Below, one piece after another: positions 19,708 to 30,442 of a stretch of DNA of 64,000 nt; within the stretch, counting starts at the first letter, position 1; each line of letters starts with the position of its first letter. Origin of the DNA: Parietichytrium sp. I65-24A. Lineage: Eukaryota; Sar; Bigyra; Thraustochytrida; Thraustochytriidae. The notes below the pieces were generated by a model. The model worked only from the letters and a program-made list of their open reading frames with translations, did not search any database and had not been told where the DNA came from. A program made the translations under genes and the position numbers. The stretch spans positions 1-64,000 of the forward strand of contig BLSF01000012.1 of the NCBI GenBank assembly GCA_012862575.1, given 5' to 3'.

Positions 19708-22700
19708 ATGCAAAGTGGCGCAAAGAATCGCGTGGTTGACGACAGATGGACGGCGTATTGCCAAGCCATTCACGTCCACAAACTTGTAAATATCAAATCA
19801 GAGGTCGATGCTGGGCGGAAATCCCCACGGCAAAGTTTGCCACGTGCGAAGGCCAGCAAGAAAAGGGAGTATGAGCGGGAAGCACAGGAGAAAATTCGGC
19901 GAGACAATGAAACGCTGCTGAAGAAGATTTTGGACATCGAAAAAACTAGCAAAGCTCGGGTCAGGGCACGCAAGGAAGAGAAGAAGGAGCGCATCAAGTC
20001 GGCGAAAATTCAACTCGCCCGCGCGGAAGAGGCGCATGACGCAATAGAGTATCGCGCGGCAATCCAGACCATGGACTGTGCGTCAATGTCCACAACACAG
20101 CATATGGTGCACGCTACGCGGGTCCGCGCCCGGTCAAGCCGAATCAAGCGAGACCGGGAAAAAATTGCCCAGGAAAACGAGCGGATGATGAAACGTCTAT
20201 TATCTGCAAAGTCCACAATATCTGCGAAACAGCTTAAGGAGGATGCTAAAAAGCACGAGAAGCTGGTAAAAAGTATTTCTGAGTACGCTCAGCACCGGGT
20301 ATTGGACCTCTCCCATCTTACGCTGCAAGCGGTGCAGACAGGACAGACCCCAATGCAGAAGGTGGCCAATATGGGTACCTTACCTCACGCCCCATCGTCG
20401 CCTATTCGCCCTTCCTCTCGGCCTAGCAGGGGTCTGCAAGCGCGGCGTAAACTAAATGCTCAGAGGCCGGCAACGGTAGACACATGTACTGCATCATTCA
20501 CGTCACCGTATTCCTCCACGGGAAGTAACAGCCAGCGAAATATTGCTGATAACGCGGGCGAGGATGGGTCGCCTGATTTCGATTCATTCAAGCGATCATC
20601 TGTCTCGTGCTTTGTTCATGACGATGAATCTCCAAAGAACATGGACGACTTTGACTCCGGTTCTGAGGATGGAGAACTTTCTCCATTTGCCCCTTTCAAC
20701 ACCAACAGCCCTGTGCTTGAACCTGCTATGGTGGAGGGTATGATAGACTCTCCAGCAAGCCCCGTGGAAGAAGCTGCCGCAGATCTCGTTCAGTCCAGTA
20801 GCATCAAGTCCGTCACACCAGCGAATGAAGGCTCAGTGCACCAGAAGGAAACCGAACACATCAACGAGGAGTCAGACCGGGCAGACGGGAAGGTGATCTC
20901 TGCTAGCGATATCCTGAAGTGCAGTGAGGAAACAGCACTTCACGCCCTGCGAAACCTCGTCCTGATTGTCGATGATAGCAGTGCGCCAACGCCTCAGGGC
21001 AGTCCGTCCGTGGCAGCTGCTCCTTTTGCAAAACCAGCTATCGAGGATCCATACGAACTACCGCATTGCAAGTCTCGAACCAAGTCCTTCAAGCATAAGT
21101 CTTTTCGCCATTCTTCTGGGGGTGGCGACGACGATCTGGTGGTGCTTCGGAGCACAATGAGCATGAAAGGAATGCCAACTTTACTTAAAGTTCCGTCCTT
21201 GCAATCCTTTGAGAGTAAAGAATCAGATGCCATTGAGTCAAAGAGCAAAGGAGAGCTACGCTCGCCGTTGACTCCAACTTCAGAGCAAAACAAAGCAAAT
21301 GAGGAATTTGACAAGATAATCAGTGAGGAGGTGACCAAACCAGATGGGTTGATCAGGGAAGACTCGAAAAAGGAGGATTGGCTAAATGAGGATCAGATTG
21401 AGGATGGTATTGATGAGAAGCTCAGCAAGGAGAGCTCCAACAGAAGTTCAGCTGATGGAATCGAGATGGCCATATCAACTGTCGGGGAAGCGGCTCTGTC
21501 CTTCAGGACCATGGGCACTACAGACTGTGACGACTTCGAGCAGGAGTCTTCACCCGAAAATCCCGAGCTGGACGCTGTCGAGCGAACAGACACGCAGTCA
21601 GAACAAGCTGAGAGCGTTGGTCTCGCTGAGGCGAACAGCGGGGTTGAAACTCAAAGCGCAAGCGCTGAATCAGAAGAGCTCGACACTTCAACCCAAGTCC
21701 GGGAGACCACACAAAGTGAGGGTGATTCAGACGAGACATACTTTGGGGTTTCAAAATCGGTAATTTCGAGTGTCGCAATGAGCGCAGTCGATGAAGTTTT
21801 CAAACCTATTTCATCGGCCACTCTAATGCGCCAGTTCTCGTTGGTTGCAGACGAAGGTGAAGGATTATTGCCGGAGCTGCGGACGGTGACGGATAACGTT
21901 CAGCAGGAAGCGGATGAGACCGAAAATGTCAAGCCAGCACAGAATTCGAATACTAAACTTTCACAAAGTAGCTCACGTGAGGATGGTCTTACTCCAGACC
22001 AGCAAAGTGACACAGCGATAAATCAGCAGGATGCACCGCCAACAGTTGATCCATCTCCGGAGGCGGACGGCTGTATGGCAATAGAAGTCGCTGAGTCAAT
22101 GTGCGACAATTTGGAATCAAAGAAGACGTTGAGCCAGTCGGAGTCGCAAACTGCAGTCGAAGAGACTACTCACATTAGTGCTCTACCTGCTAGCGCTGGG
22201 GCGGAATCGGCAGCCGAGAAAAACATGCCACATGCCAAGGAGGCAGAAGAGACCAGGGCTGGTGAGGCTTCAACTTCCGAGGAGATGGTACCTTCGACAG
22301 AGTCTACTTCTGTGGAAGAGCAGAAGGACGATACGGACTTGACGAGTGAGGTGGAGAAGGAAACGAATGCACTGAATGATGAAACCGTGGTCAAAATGGA
22401 TTCGTCTTCAGGCACAGCTGAGAATGACGAATCAACTGAGTTGGCCACTGGAGCAGCTGAGAACGGCGAATCAACTGAGTTTGCCTCTGGAGCAGCTGAG
22501 AACGGCGAATCAACTGAGTTGGCCACTGGAGCAGCTGAGAATGGCGAATNAAAGCGGAATCAATGAAAACTAAGAAGAAGCGCAAGGCGGACGAGAAGGC
22601 TCGGGCACGCCAAAAGCGCAAAAACCAGCATGAGCGTAGGCGAAGACACTCACTGGAGCGCCACCTCAACGAAGCAAAGTCGCCGCTGGATCGTTACATC

Positions 22701-22733
22701 GAGTCGCAGCTTGCTCGGCATTCACACTATTAA
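19708..22733 (+). CDS. CFAP97/Hemingway-like protein with acidic repeat tail (contains gap)
   Basis: Starts at ATG 19708. The first 200 residues hold two blocks typical of the CFAP97/Hemingway family: RRDNETLLKKILDIE and then REKIAQENERMMKRLLSAKS followed by a KLVKSIS helix. The family is tied to motile cilia and flagella. The rest is long, acidic and Ser/Glu-rich, probably disordered. From 22411 a 39-bp unit (GAAENGESTELAT) is repeated at least 3.5 times and ends in an N at 22550. Beyond the N another frame (22554-22733) gives a Lys/Arg-rich C-terminus ending LARHSHY and a TAA. I take the N as a gap of unknown length in the array, so the frame is not truly broken. Total length is therefore unknown (over 1000 residues). 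Confidence 0.65.
22411..22550 (+). repeat. 39-bp coding minisatellite ending at an assembly N
   Basis: Units at 22411, 22450 and 22489 plus a partial unit at 22528. They encode a 13-residue repeat, and copies 2 and 3 are almost identical. The N falls inside unit four. Confidence 0.9.
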
Positions 22734-23265
22734 TTTTACAAATGTTTTGATGAAAGATTCAGCAAAATTTATTGTTAGTACTTGCAGATCAGCACAACTG
22801 GATGGAATAAGTGTCCCCACCCAACTTGATACTTTGCAAAAGGACCTCTGCTACTATGTTTTTAGTACACGAACAGGAGTGAAAATCCCATGTCTGTTGT
22901 TGCTGGCATTGGTTGCGCTATGTTCGCGAATCCTCAGACAGTCAATCATAACTAAAGAGAAAACTCAATGGAATGGAGAATCTTTCATCTACAATCGCGC
23001 TCGTGCATTTTTCTTTTTTTAGTTCTTGTGGAGGGAGGGAGGGAAGAAAGAAAGAACGGAGAAAGCCTCTCGGGACACCAAAAATCATTACATTCTGTGA
23101 TCCAGAAGGAAAGGTTGCCGACGCAAGACCTAGTATCTCTTCTCCGTTCATCTTCGGTCGGTTTATTCTCTAGTAGCTTGTAAGAAGACCGCGTGTCGAA
23201 AAGGCTGTTGAGAGAGTGGGGCTTGGAGAGATAAGGCGAGGTACGGTGCAGTTTCAGTCAGATCT
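22734..23265. other. spacer between convergent genes
   Basis: The 3' sides of the CFAP97-like gene and SAR1 meet here. It holds a GGGAGGGAAGAAAG purine tract near 23034. No exon was recognised. Confidence 0.5.
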
Positions 23266-23943
23266 TTAGCTCAAGAACTGAGCAAGCCAGCGGAATCCCT
23301 CGGAGTAACCCATCTTGCGCACTACACTGCACATAAAAAGCTCCATTGGGCGCTGTCCACTGGAAGAGTCAGGCTTTGCATCCTTGCCAAAAGTGTCCAA
23401 GAGACCGAGGGAGCTTCTGAGCTCATCTTCGCTTGCAGCGCTTGGGAGGTCAATCTTGTTGCCAAGCACAAGAAGAGGCACGTTTTGGAGCATTTCATCA
23501 GCCAGCAGCTGGTCGAGCTCCTTCTTGGCTTCTGGAAAGCGTTCGCGGTCCACAGCGTCAACCTATCATTCAATCATTCCAATTTGTAAGGTTAGAGGAC
23601 ATCCACACCAGCACTGACATTGCGCGTCTTGTAAGCAGAGACAGAGACAAGGGCAACTTACAATGTAAACAATGCCATCAACAGTCGTAAAGTAGTCCTT
23701 CCAGAGGGTACGTGCAGCTTCGTGACCGCCAAGGTCAAAAGTTTGAAAGCGGACATCGCCCATCACAAGCTCCTCGTTGTTCGGGTGCAAGGTTGGTGTA
23801 TGCACAGCCACGCGATCATCCTTGAGCATGTGAAGCAGAGTGGTCTTTCCGGCGTTATCAAGCCCCAAGAAGAGAATCTTCGCATTCTTGTAATAGAGCC
23901 CGATGTAGCTCAGTGCGCTGTAAAACCAGTCGAACCAACCCAT
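23266..23943 (-). CDS. SAR1: SAR1 GTPase, COPII coat initiator
   Basis: Two exons, 23662-23943 and 23266-23562, separated by a 99-bp intron with GTAAGT donor and ...GATAG acceptor. The join gives [14 protein letters not shown], as expected for SAR1. The 192-residue product has the amphipathic-type N-terminus ([17 protein letters not shown]), G1 [10 protein letters not shown]3 [10 protein letters not shown]4 NKID and the C-terminal [12 protein letters not shown]1-GTP inserts its N-terminal helix into the ER membrane and recruits Sec23/24 to form COPII vesicles. Length and N-terminus separate it from ARF/ARL relatives. ATG is unambiguous. Confidence 0.95.
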
Positions 23944-26182
23944 CTTTCCACACTCTTTCCTGCAAACGGTAGTCTCCAAACGCACACAATCCTGCAGAAC
24001 ATCGTCGTCAGCCAACGCTCTCCACCCCATTCAAACACCCAAACATCTCCCACATCATCATCATCATCACCGTCACATTCACAATCCGCACATCATCATC
24101 ACCCCACATCAGCCAACGGTGAAGCCCACACCTCTCCACACAAGCCCACAAACAATCAAGTCCCTCCGCAAGTGCACACCTAGTCCGTGCGATGCATCTT
24201 ACTCGTAATCGCTACTTACAGTAGGGGTCCGCGCTGCGACGCTTTGGTCCTCTCTGCGTATGTTGGTTTTCGTCTCTGTCTCTCTCTGTTCTTCTTCTTC
24301 TTCTTGTCAGAGCGTGGATGATGTATACGTTGCTATTGTTTAGACTATCTCCTGGGTAGCAGCGCAGGGTTAGTGAGTGAGAGCGGCTTCTCTCTTGGTT
24401 CTCTCATTTCCTCTCCGTTATCCTCCGATTTCTTGCTAGCGGGACATTAGTGGGTTGTTATTCGCCATCTAGGGGGAATGTTGATGGGGTGGTATGGGGG
24501 GTGGTAGCGGCCCCAGCTGCGGCGGTTAGGCTGGGAGGTAGGGGAGAGGTAAGGAAGGGGAAGGTGCTAGTGGTGTTAGGCGAAAATCCACACTCTCCGC
24601 CACGCTGGTCAACAACGTCTGCGTGGAGGACTAATGAGCAATTAACTGTTTCGCTAGCGCGGGGATTTCCTCCACTTTCCTGAGCCGCTACGCCTTGGAG
24701 TAGCACTGGTTAATGTGAGACAGGCGAGGAGTAGGACCGAGGTTCTCCAGCTACCCAGAACCTTAGCATTGTACACAGCGAGGCACACCTATGTATCGTC
24801 TAGGAAACTGTTATCCGTTTTAGCTATTTATACGGGTAGAAACCGTTTGATTCGTAGTAGAGCAGTAGACCTTACTAACTAGTGTGAACGAAAGCTACGT
24901 CAGCCAACGTCAGCAAATTCTATACGTGCCCACCTCTAAGTACCAATAGCACTTGTGAAGCAAAGCATGGGAATGGGAGGTAGGTCTATCTCCGTCTATA
25001 CTTTACTATAGGAGAAAACGTATTCACTTTTGAAAATCTGTTATGTGGTAATCTGGAGCCGCACTTTTTCACTCACTGAGCATATCACGAACCAACACTG
25101 AACCAACCAAACCAAAAATATCCTTTACGCGTTTCGTTATCGATTGAGTGCCGAAGTTTGCTTTTTTAATAGTGTCCGAGAGCCTCCAGAACGCGTTCAA
25201 CGCTGCAGTGGAACGGTGACCGTGAGCATCCGTGAGCTCAAGAAATGATTGCGCTTCACTAGGCTTTACACACTCTTATGGTCTGTGGTTTAGTCTAAAC
25301 ATTAGCCATTGAGAAAATCATAGCCATACCTAGTACCTGAGTTTGCAAGTATTATAAGACTCATTAACAAAAAGGCTAATGAATATGACCTACGGGAACG
25401 TAGGACTGAAATAGGAAAGACTGAAACGAATAGTTCCTTGTTCTCTCATTCAAGCGGGAAGGCAAATTCTGGCGGATGTGATCAAAATCACCATCAGTTT
25501 CGCCAGTTTTGAACGAAATTCAGCTATCGATCAGTCAATCGGACACAGCCAACGGGAAAGAGAAAGAAGTTAAAAACTGAGGGGCATACAGGAATGCTTT
25601 TTCATTCTCATTCGTGACCGCAGAAAGGACAGAAATTGCTCAACTTTTGCGCTTTTGAACCTTATCTACAGCCTGAAGGTCTTCCGCCTCGTTTGTGTCG
25701 CGGATTCTGGTCAAAGGATTGAGAAAAAGAATGATTAAGAAGAAAGCTTGACCACCCTTGCATTCCGCAGATTCCAAGTTTGTTGGTCTCGTGCGCAAGT
25801 GCCTGCCATATCACCCTGAGCAAAGTGAAGAGCCTTACAAAGTTTTTATTTGCATGAAAAGAACAGTTCAAGACACAAGCGAATGGTGGACATCGCAGAG
25901 CTCGAAACCGCTACCATTCACGATTTACGCTCCAGGTCGGCCAGGGTATTTTTGATGCCCTGCATCCAACAGAGAGAGACATGATCGAATGAAAGTCTCT
26001 GAATATCAGAATTCAGAAGAACAATACGGGAAGCAAGCTCACTTCGAAGAACGTCCGCAAGCGGGAAAGTACAAAACCTATCAAGCTCCGCATGGACGCA
26101 GGACCAAAGAACTAGCTCTAGAGTAATGCGTCAAACTTGGAGTGTAGAAGTAACCAAATAAAAGCGGAACTGTGAAACATCT
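23944..26182. other. 2.2-kb sparse spacer
   Basis: The leader side of SAR1 has CATCAT trinucleotide runs (about 24050-24110) and a TTC run near 24290. The remainder is unique, with only short open frames (longest about 80 codons), none convincing. I see no RNA gene. Confidence 0.4.
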
Positions 26183-26965
26183 TTACATAAAATCATCCTC
26201 GAAAGCTTCAGCCGCGGACTGATCGTGACTGGAATTCACCTGGTCGTTATTGATCATACCGCTCTCATCTTTGAACAAATGCTTGTAGTCCCGGGCATCC
26301 TTTTCCGCTTGCAGTCTCTCCTTCTCCTCTTTCTCCTTCTTGGCTTGCTCCTTCGCTTTCTGCTTGCGAATGCGCAAGAGCCTGGCGTCACGGTCTTCGC
26401 GCTGTTTGGCGAGGTCCGGGTACTCCTCCTTCTTGGTCTTGTTCATGCGGTTCACCACATCCCTCAGTTTGGGGACATTTCGCATCGTGACTACCTTCTT
26501 CTGGTCATGGAAACCGACCTGACCATCAACCATATTGGCCGTCTTCTTCAAGTTCTCCCACGGGGTGTAAACAATATTAACATTCGCCTTTTTGCATCCC
26601 TCAATGGAGTTGGCCTTTACCAGCTGGCAGCAATCTTCCACTACGTCAGGGATGTGGTCCAGCGTCCCAGTTTCCTTGTACTGTTTCCGCACTGGACCAA
26701 TCGGCAGCCTCAAGTACACGTGCGCCGAGGACAGATTATCCACATGAAACCACACATCTTCGGGCCAGCCGTATTTGATTAAATCCTCATTCTCAAACTT
26801 GTCTTTTCCCATGTAAATTTGAAACCCGCCACGGGCCTCAAAGTAAAACACCTGCAGCGTCACAACACAAACAAGCACCACGAAAAGTGAGCTTCCAAAC
26901 CTGACCGAAAAGCACTCTCAAGGAAAGCCATACTAGCTCTCTAGGCTTGCAAAAAAACTCACCAT
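26183..26965 (-). CDS. CCDC25: CCDC25 / NFACT-R domain protein
   Basis: Exon 1 codes only for the start codon (26963-26965); it is followed at once by GTGAGT. After a 111-bp intron ending CTGCAG, exon 2 (26183-26851) continues GTG TTT TAC TTT, giving MVFYF, the exact start of the CCDC25 family. The 223-residue protein has the NFACT-R-like core (IYMGKDKFENEDLIKYGWPED, split here as IYMGKDKFENED; DVWFHVDNLSSAHVYLRL; NVNIVYTPW) and a Lys/Glu-rich coiled-coil tail ending DDFM. NFACT-R proteins are linked to ribosome quality control; animal CCDC25 is also reported as a DNA sensor. Length is normal. Confidence 0.93.
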
Positions 26966-27780
26966 TTTCGCCACGCTTTTCGGCGGTACTACTACTACTG
27001 CTCTGTCTAAATAAAGCAGGTGTCCTCGCGTACGCCACACGAGTATAGTCCCCCACTTAGCACCCCAGCGCTAAGCTCCCAGCCAATCCTATTCGAGATC
27101 AAGAAAAAGCCTAAAGGGACTAAGGAACAGAGAATGGGTACCGCCGACGAACGAAAGGAGCATCGCGAAGAAGGAAGTGTTCTTGTAGAGAACAGAAGAG
27201 AACGAAAGGGAACAACCTGGGTCTCAGGATAGGACACAGAGCTCCGACTGAGCGAGCGAAGTTACGCATGACTTCAAAGTCAAGTTGCTTTTCACTGCTT
27301 TATTATTTGTAATCACGTGCTTGCAAGGATCAAAAGACAGAGTACAGACGGCAAGTTTACATCTCCCTGCCGAACAATCATCAATCATCAATCATCAATC
27401 AAATTGAAATCACAATCAATCAACTGAATTCAGATCAATCAAATCAACCAAATGTTTTGAAAGCAAACGAGGGAGCATACATTCAAGGTCAAGAAGGTCG
27501 AAGGAGGATTGCTAGTTCTGCAACTGGAGATAACTGGAGCTCGCATTGCCAGTGCAGAGCCAGTGTCCGGCAGTGCTACTTGGCGGGAAGAGTTGGTTGG
27601 AGTGCAAGCACGTGGACCTTTACCGGCTGTCGCTGCTGCTTGCAAAGGGATATCCATCGGCGAATCGACGGAGGTTTGGAGCGGTTTGAGCACGGAAGTT
27701 TAGGTCCCACAGGTCGTGCAAGCGCAAGTCCGACTGCGGTGGATCGAAGCACCTCCACAACGTGGTGAAAAGGAGACACA
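26966..27780. other. divergent spacer between CCDC25 and P450 genes
   Basis: It contains an ATCAATC repeat (about 27375-27400) and one coding-like stretch at 27461-27703, listed separately. Nothing else was recognised. Confidence 0.4.
27461..27703 (+). CDS. possible orphan 3' exon
   Basis: A frame without its own ATG reads HTFKVKKVEGG, LLVLQLEITGAR and ends STEVWSGLSTEV before a TAG. The alternation of hydrophobic and charged residues looks like a beta-strand domain and unlike the neighbouring spacer. An in-frame stop lies shortly upstream, so an exon to the left would be needed; I could not find one. It may be chance, or the remnant of a gene. Confidence 0.2.
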   Translation, partial: KQTREHTFKVKKVEGGLLVLQLEITGARIASAEPVSGSATWREELVGVQARGPLPAVAAACKGISIGESTEVWSGLSTEV

Positions 27781-29391
27781 ATGTCCTCGAATGCTCAGAA
27801 ACGTGTCATGGTGATGGCAAGTCACCTTGGGGCGGGTCAGGGGCCGACCCCTGCGAATCTCGATGCGCAGTAAGTGGTTGGAGGGTTGGAAAGTGTCAAA
27901 GGAAGGTTTATGCTGACCATGTCCGGCGGAAATACGGCCAAACCCAGTCTCTGTGCTGCAACGACTGCAGGGCCGCAGCATCCAGGTCCAGTTGATGGAA
28001 ACAAGAAAAAGAAGAAGAAGACTCCGAAGGCCATTGTCAGCGCGAGCCAAGTGGACCTACGGAGTTTGCATCGACCTCCCCTGATCGCGCTGCCAGAAGG
28101 CGTTCTCTTCCCGTCGTTTCCGCAAATGAAAGAAGACTACGACAAGGCTGGGCGCCCGCCGCTCATGTCTTACGAGATTGCAGGCGGTCGAAGGATGACA
28201 GTTGTTACCGATCGCGAGCTGTTCCGGGTGATCTATTTTCCGGACCACGAACACCTGAGCTCCAATCAAGAAGTTCTTGCGCACCATTGGTTTGGAATCG
28301 CAAAAGAGCTCTCAATGGAGTACACTGACGTCGGCCTCGAGAAAACGCGGAAAGCCCTTAAGCAGACCAAAGCAAGACGGATGAACGACACGGTAGGCCT
28401 CGGAATCTTGCAACAATTCGACGATTTCGGCGGGTCCGGTGAAGCAGAGCTAATGGATTTCGCCTGGCTCACCTTTTGGCCAGTCAATGCAGCCATGTTT
28501 GGCCCAGAGACAGTTTCTCCAGCGGTGTGCCCGCACATCCGACAGGATTTGGAAGTGTACAATACAAACTTTGAGCTAGTCGCCAATGGAATGCCTCGCA
28601 AAATGTTTCCCGAGATGGAGCAAGCTGCGCAGCGTATTTCCAAGCACTTTGGAAATATGATCGACCTTGGCTTTGCTTCTCAAGAGTCCTGCCCAGTTCT
28701 CAAGGCTAGGGTGGACGCCATCAATCCCGCGGATTCACGGTGGAACTCGTACGAGAAGGGTCGTTTTGTGATGTCGGTGTTCTGGGCAGCACAGGCAAAC
28801 ACAATCCCCGGGACCTTCTGGGCACTTGCGCTCTGTCTCGCAAGCCCCGCAATCAAAGCCAAGTGTGAAGAAGAGGCGCGCACGAGCACCTTTAGTCTTC
28901 AACCGGATGCAGAAGGAAAATTTGACGTCAAGAAGCTCCCTTATCTCAATGCGGTTGTGAAAGAGGTACTTCGCCTCAAAGTTGCTAATATAACGCACCG
29001 CAAGGCGCAGAAAGAATTCGCCGTCCAAGCAAAGAACGGATCGCTGATGCGAATAGAGAAGGGAGAGATGATGACTGTGTGTTCGTACCTGCAGCATCAT
29101 GACGAAACGATCTTTCAGGATCCCCTCGAGTTCAAACCCGAGAGATGGCTGGATGGAACAAAGTATCCTGCAAATTCTTGGTTTCCGTTCGGCGGAGGAC
29201 CACACACGTGCAGCGGCAAATTTTTGGCCATGCAAGAAATTCCCATTCTCTTGGCTTTGTTCTTTCGAGAATTTGACGCCCAGCTTATCGACCCAGTACC
29301 TGAGGAGGAGTGGGCAAATGTGGTGGCGATGGTAACGCCAAAGCAACCTTTGCAATGCAGAGTCAAATACACTCGGCGCGGAGCTCCTTGA
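27781..29391 (+). CDS. cytochrome P450, CYP7/CYP8-like
   Basis: Exon 1 (27781-27869) and exon 2 (27948-29391), with a 78-bp intron (GTAAGT...CTGAC...CCCAG), give 510 residues, a normal P450 length. The heme-binding loop FGGGPHTCSGKF has Cys451; the K-helix is KEVLRLK (Glu369, Arg372). The I-helix reads FWAAQANTIPGTFW: the usual acid-Thr pair is replaced by the AxANTxP form seen in the CYP7/CYP8 and related fungal sterol-type clans. That form occurs both in true monooxygenases and in isomerase-like P450s such as prostacyclin synthase. The N-terminus has no clear membrane anchor and carries a run of Lys (NKKKKKKT). The substrate cannot be told. Starting at 27910 without splicing is possible but gives a less usual N-terminus. 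Confidence 0.85.
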
Positions 29392-29782
29392 ATGGCCGCC
29401 GCGCTATCTATTCTTCTTCATGGTTTCTTTCCCCCCCCTTAATCTATATGTTTATGTCCTTGAAAGTCGAACATCTATCCAGTTTACCGCATACGATTGT
29501 GTATGCGCTATTTTGTACTTGGACACACATTAGTCTGTCGAAAATTCAACGCTAGCTGTGAAGCCACAGGATGACAAGAGCTGCACGAAAAAAAAAAAAA
29601 AAAGTTTGCAGGAAAGGAGAGGAAAAATAAAAAGAGATTGCACATTTCATGAGACACAAAAACACACACAAGCATCACAGTTGACAGAATTTCGGTTTGC
29701 ACAAGAAGAGCTCCCATTTGCCCATTCTTGCGCCGACAGAGAGCAGAGCCGCTTAGAGAGAAAAACACCGGTCGCCGGTATC
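29392..29782. other. spacer between convergent genes
   Basis: It contains a poly-A run of about 17 bases (29587-29603) and AATAAAAAG (near 29624). No gene seen. Confidence 0.5.
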
Positions 29783-30442
29783 TTACTTTCTTAGAGGCTT
29801 CCATGAGTAGCCAAGCGCCTTCTTGGCCGAGTCCATGAAACCTTCCTCCGTAGTCTTTTGAACGCCTTTGTACACGAGGTTGTGCTTTGGAATCACTGCA
29901 AGCACGGCGAGCTTCTTGGCCTCAAAAAACGTTTCGTACGGCACCTTGCTCACCGCGAGACCCTCGTTGAGGTACCAGAACTCCGCCTGCGCATCGCTGA
30001 GGTCAGGGATCACCATGACTCCATCATTGTCCGCAGCAAGCTTGAAGAACTGTCCCCACCCGTTAAAGAGCTTTTGCTTATTGACGGCAAGACCTCGAAT
30101 CAACTCCGATTTGCCTCCATTTTGCTTGTACTTGAACGCCGCAACGTTTCCTCGCGGGTAGAAGAACGCCCAAGCCCCTTCCACGGCCGTCTCGGACCAC
30201 TGCGCAATAAGAGCCCCGCCGCTGGCAGGGTCAAAAACAAGATAGCACCCCTTCTCCCTCTCCGAGGCGTTTCCTGGCATGCCCATCTCCTGGGCAATTT
30301 CATCGATGGTCGGAGGCGCTGGCTCTGCGGGCTGCATTTGCTTCTTGCCGCCACCGCCGTGTCTTGCAGCGCCGACATTGCTCAACTCGCCGTGCGCTGC
30401 CCCGCCAGCCTTGGAGCCCTTCTTGCCCAAACAACCCCCCAT
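29783..30442 (-). CDS. unknown protein with N-myristoylation motif
   Basis: 219 residues from a clear ATG. The start MGGCLGKKGSKAGG fits N-myristoylation at Gly2 with a neighbouring Cys4 for palmitoylation and a basic patch, so the protein is probably held on a membrane's cytosolic face. A Gly/Ala/Pro-rich linker (about 15-45) is followed by one ordered domain (about 48-215): GCYLVFDPASGGALIAQW, GAWAFFYPRGNVAAFKY, GWGQFFKLAADNDGVMVIPDL and FFEAKKLAVLAVIPKHNLV. I recognise no family. It converges on the P450 gene and has about 2.9 kb of sparse sequence upstream. Confidence 0.7.
   Translation of the reverse strand: MGGCLGKKGSKAGGAAHGELSNVGAARHGGGGKKQMQPAEPAPPTIDEIAQEMGMPGNASEREKGCYLVFDPASGGALIAQWSETAVEGAWAFFYPRGNVAAFKYKQNGGKSELIRGLAVNKQKLFNGWGQFFKLAADNDGVMVIPDLSDAQAEFWYLNEGLAVSKVPYETFFEAKKLAVLAVIPKHNLVYKGVQKTTEEGFMDSAKKALGYSWKPLRK

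Noticed and set aside
22170-22526. Minus-strand frame through the 39-bp repeat array
   Set aside because: Antisense of the coding repeat; its repeat pattern (ANSVDSPFSAAP) is a by-product of the minisatellite.
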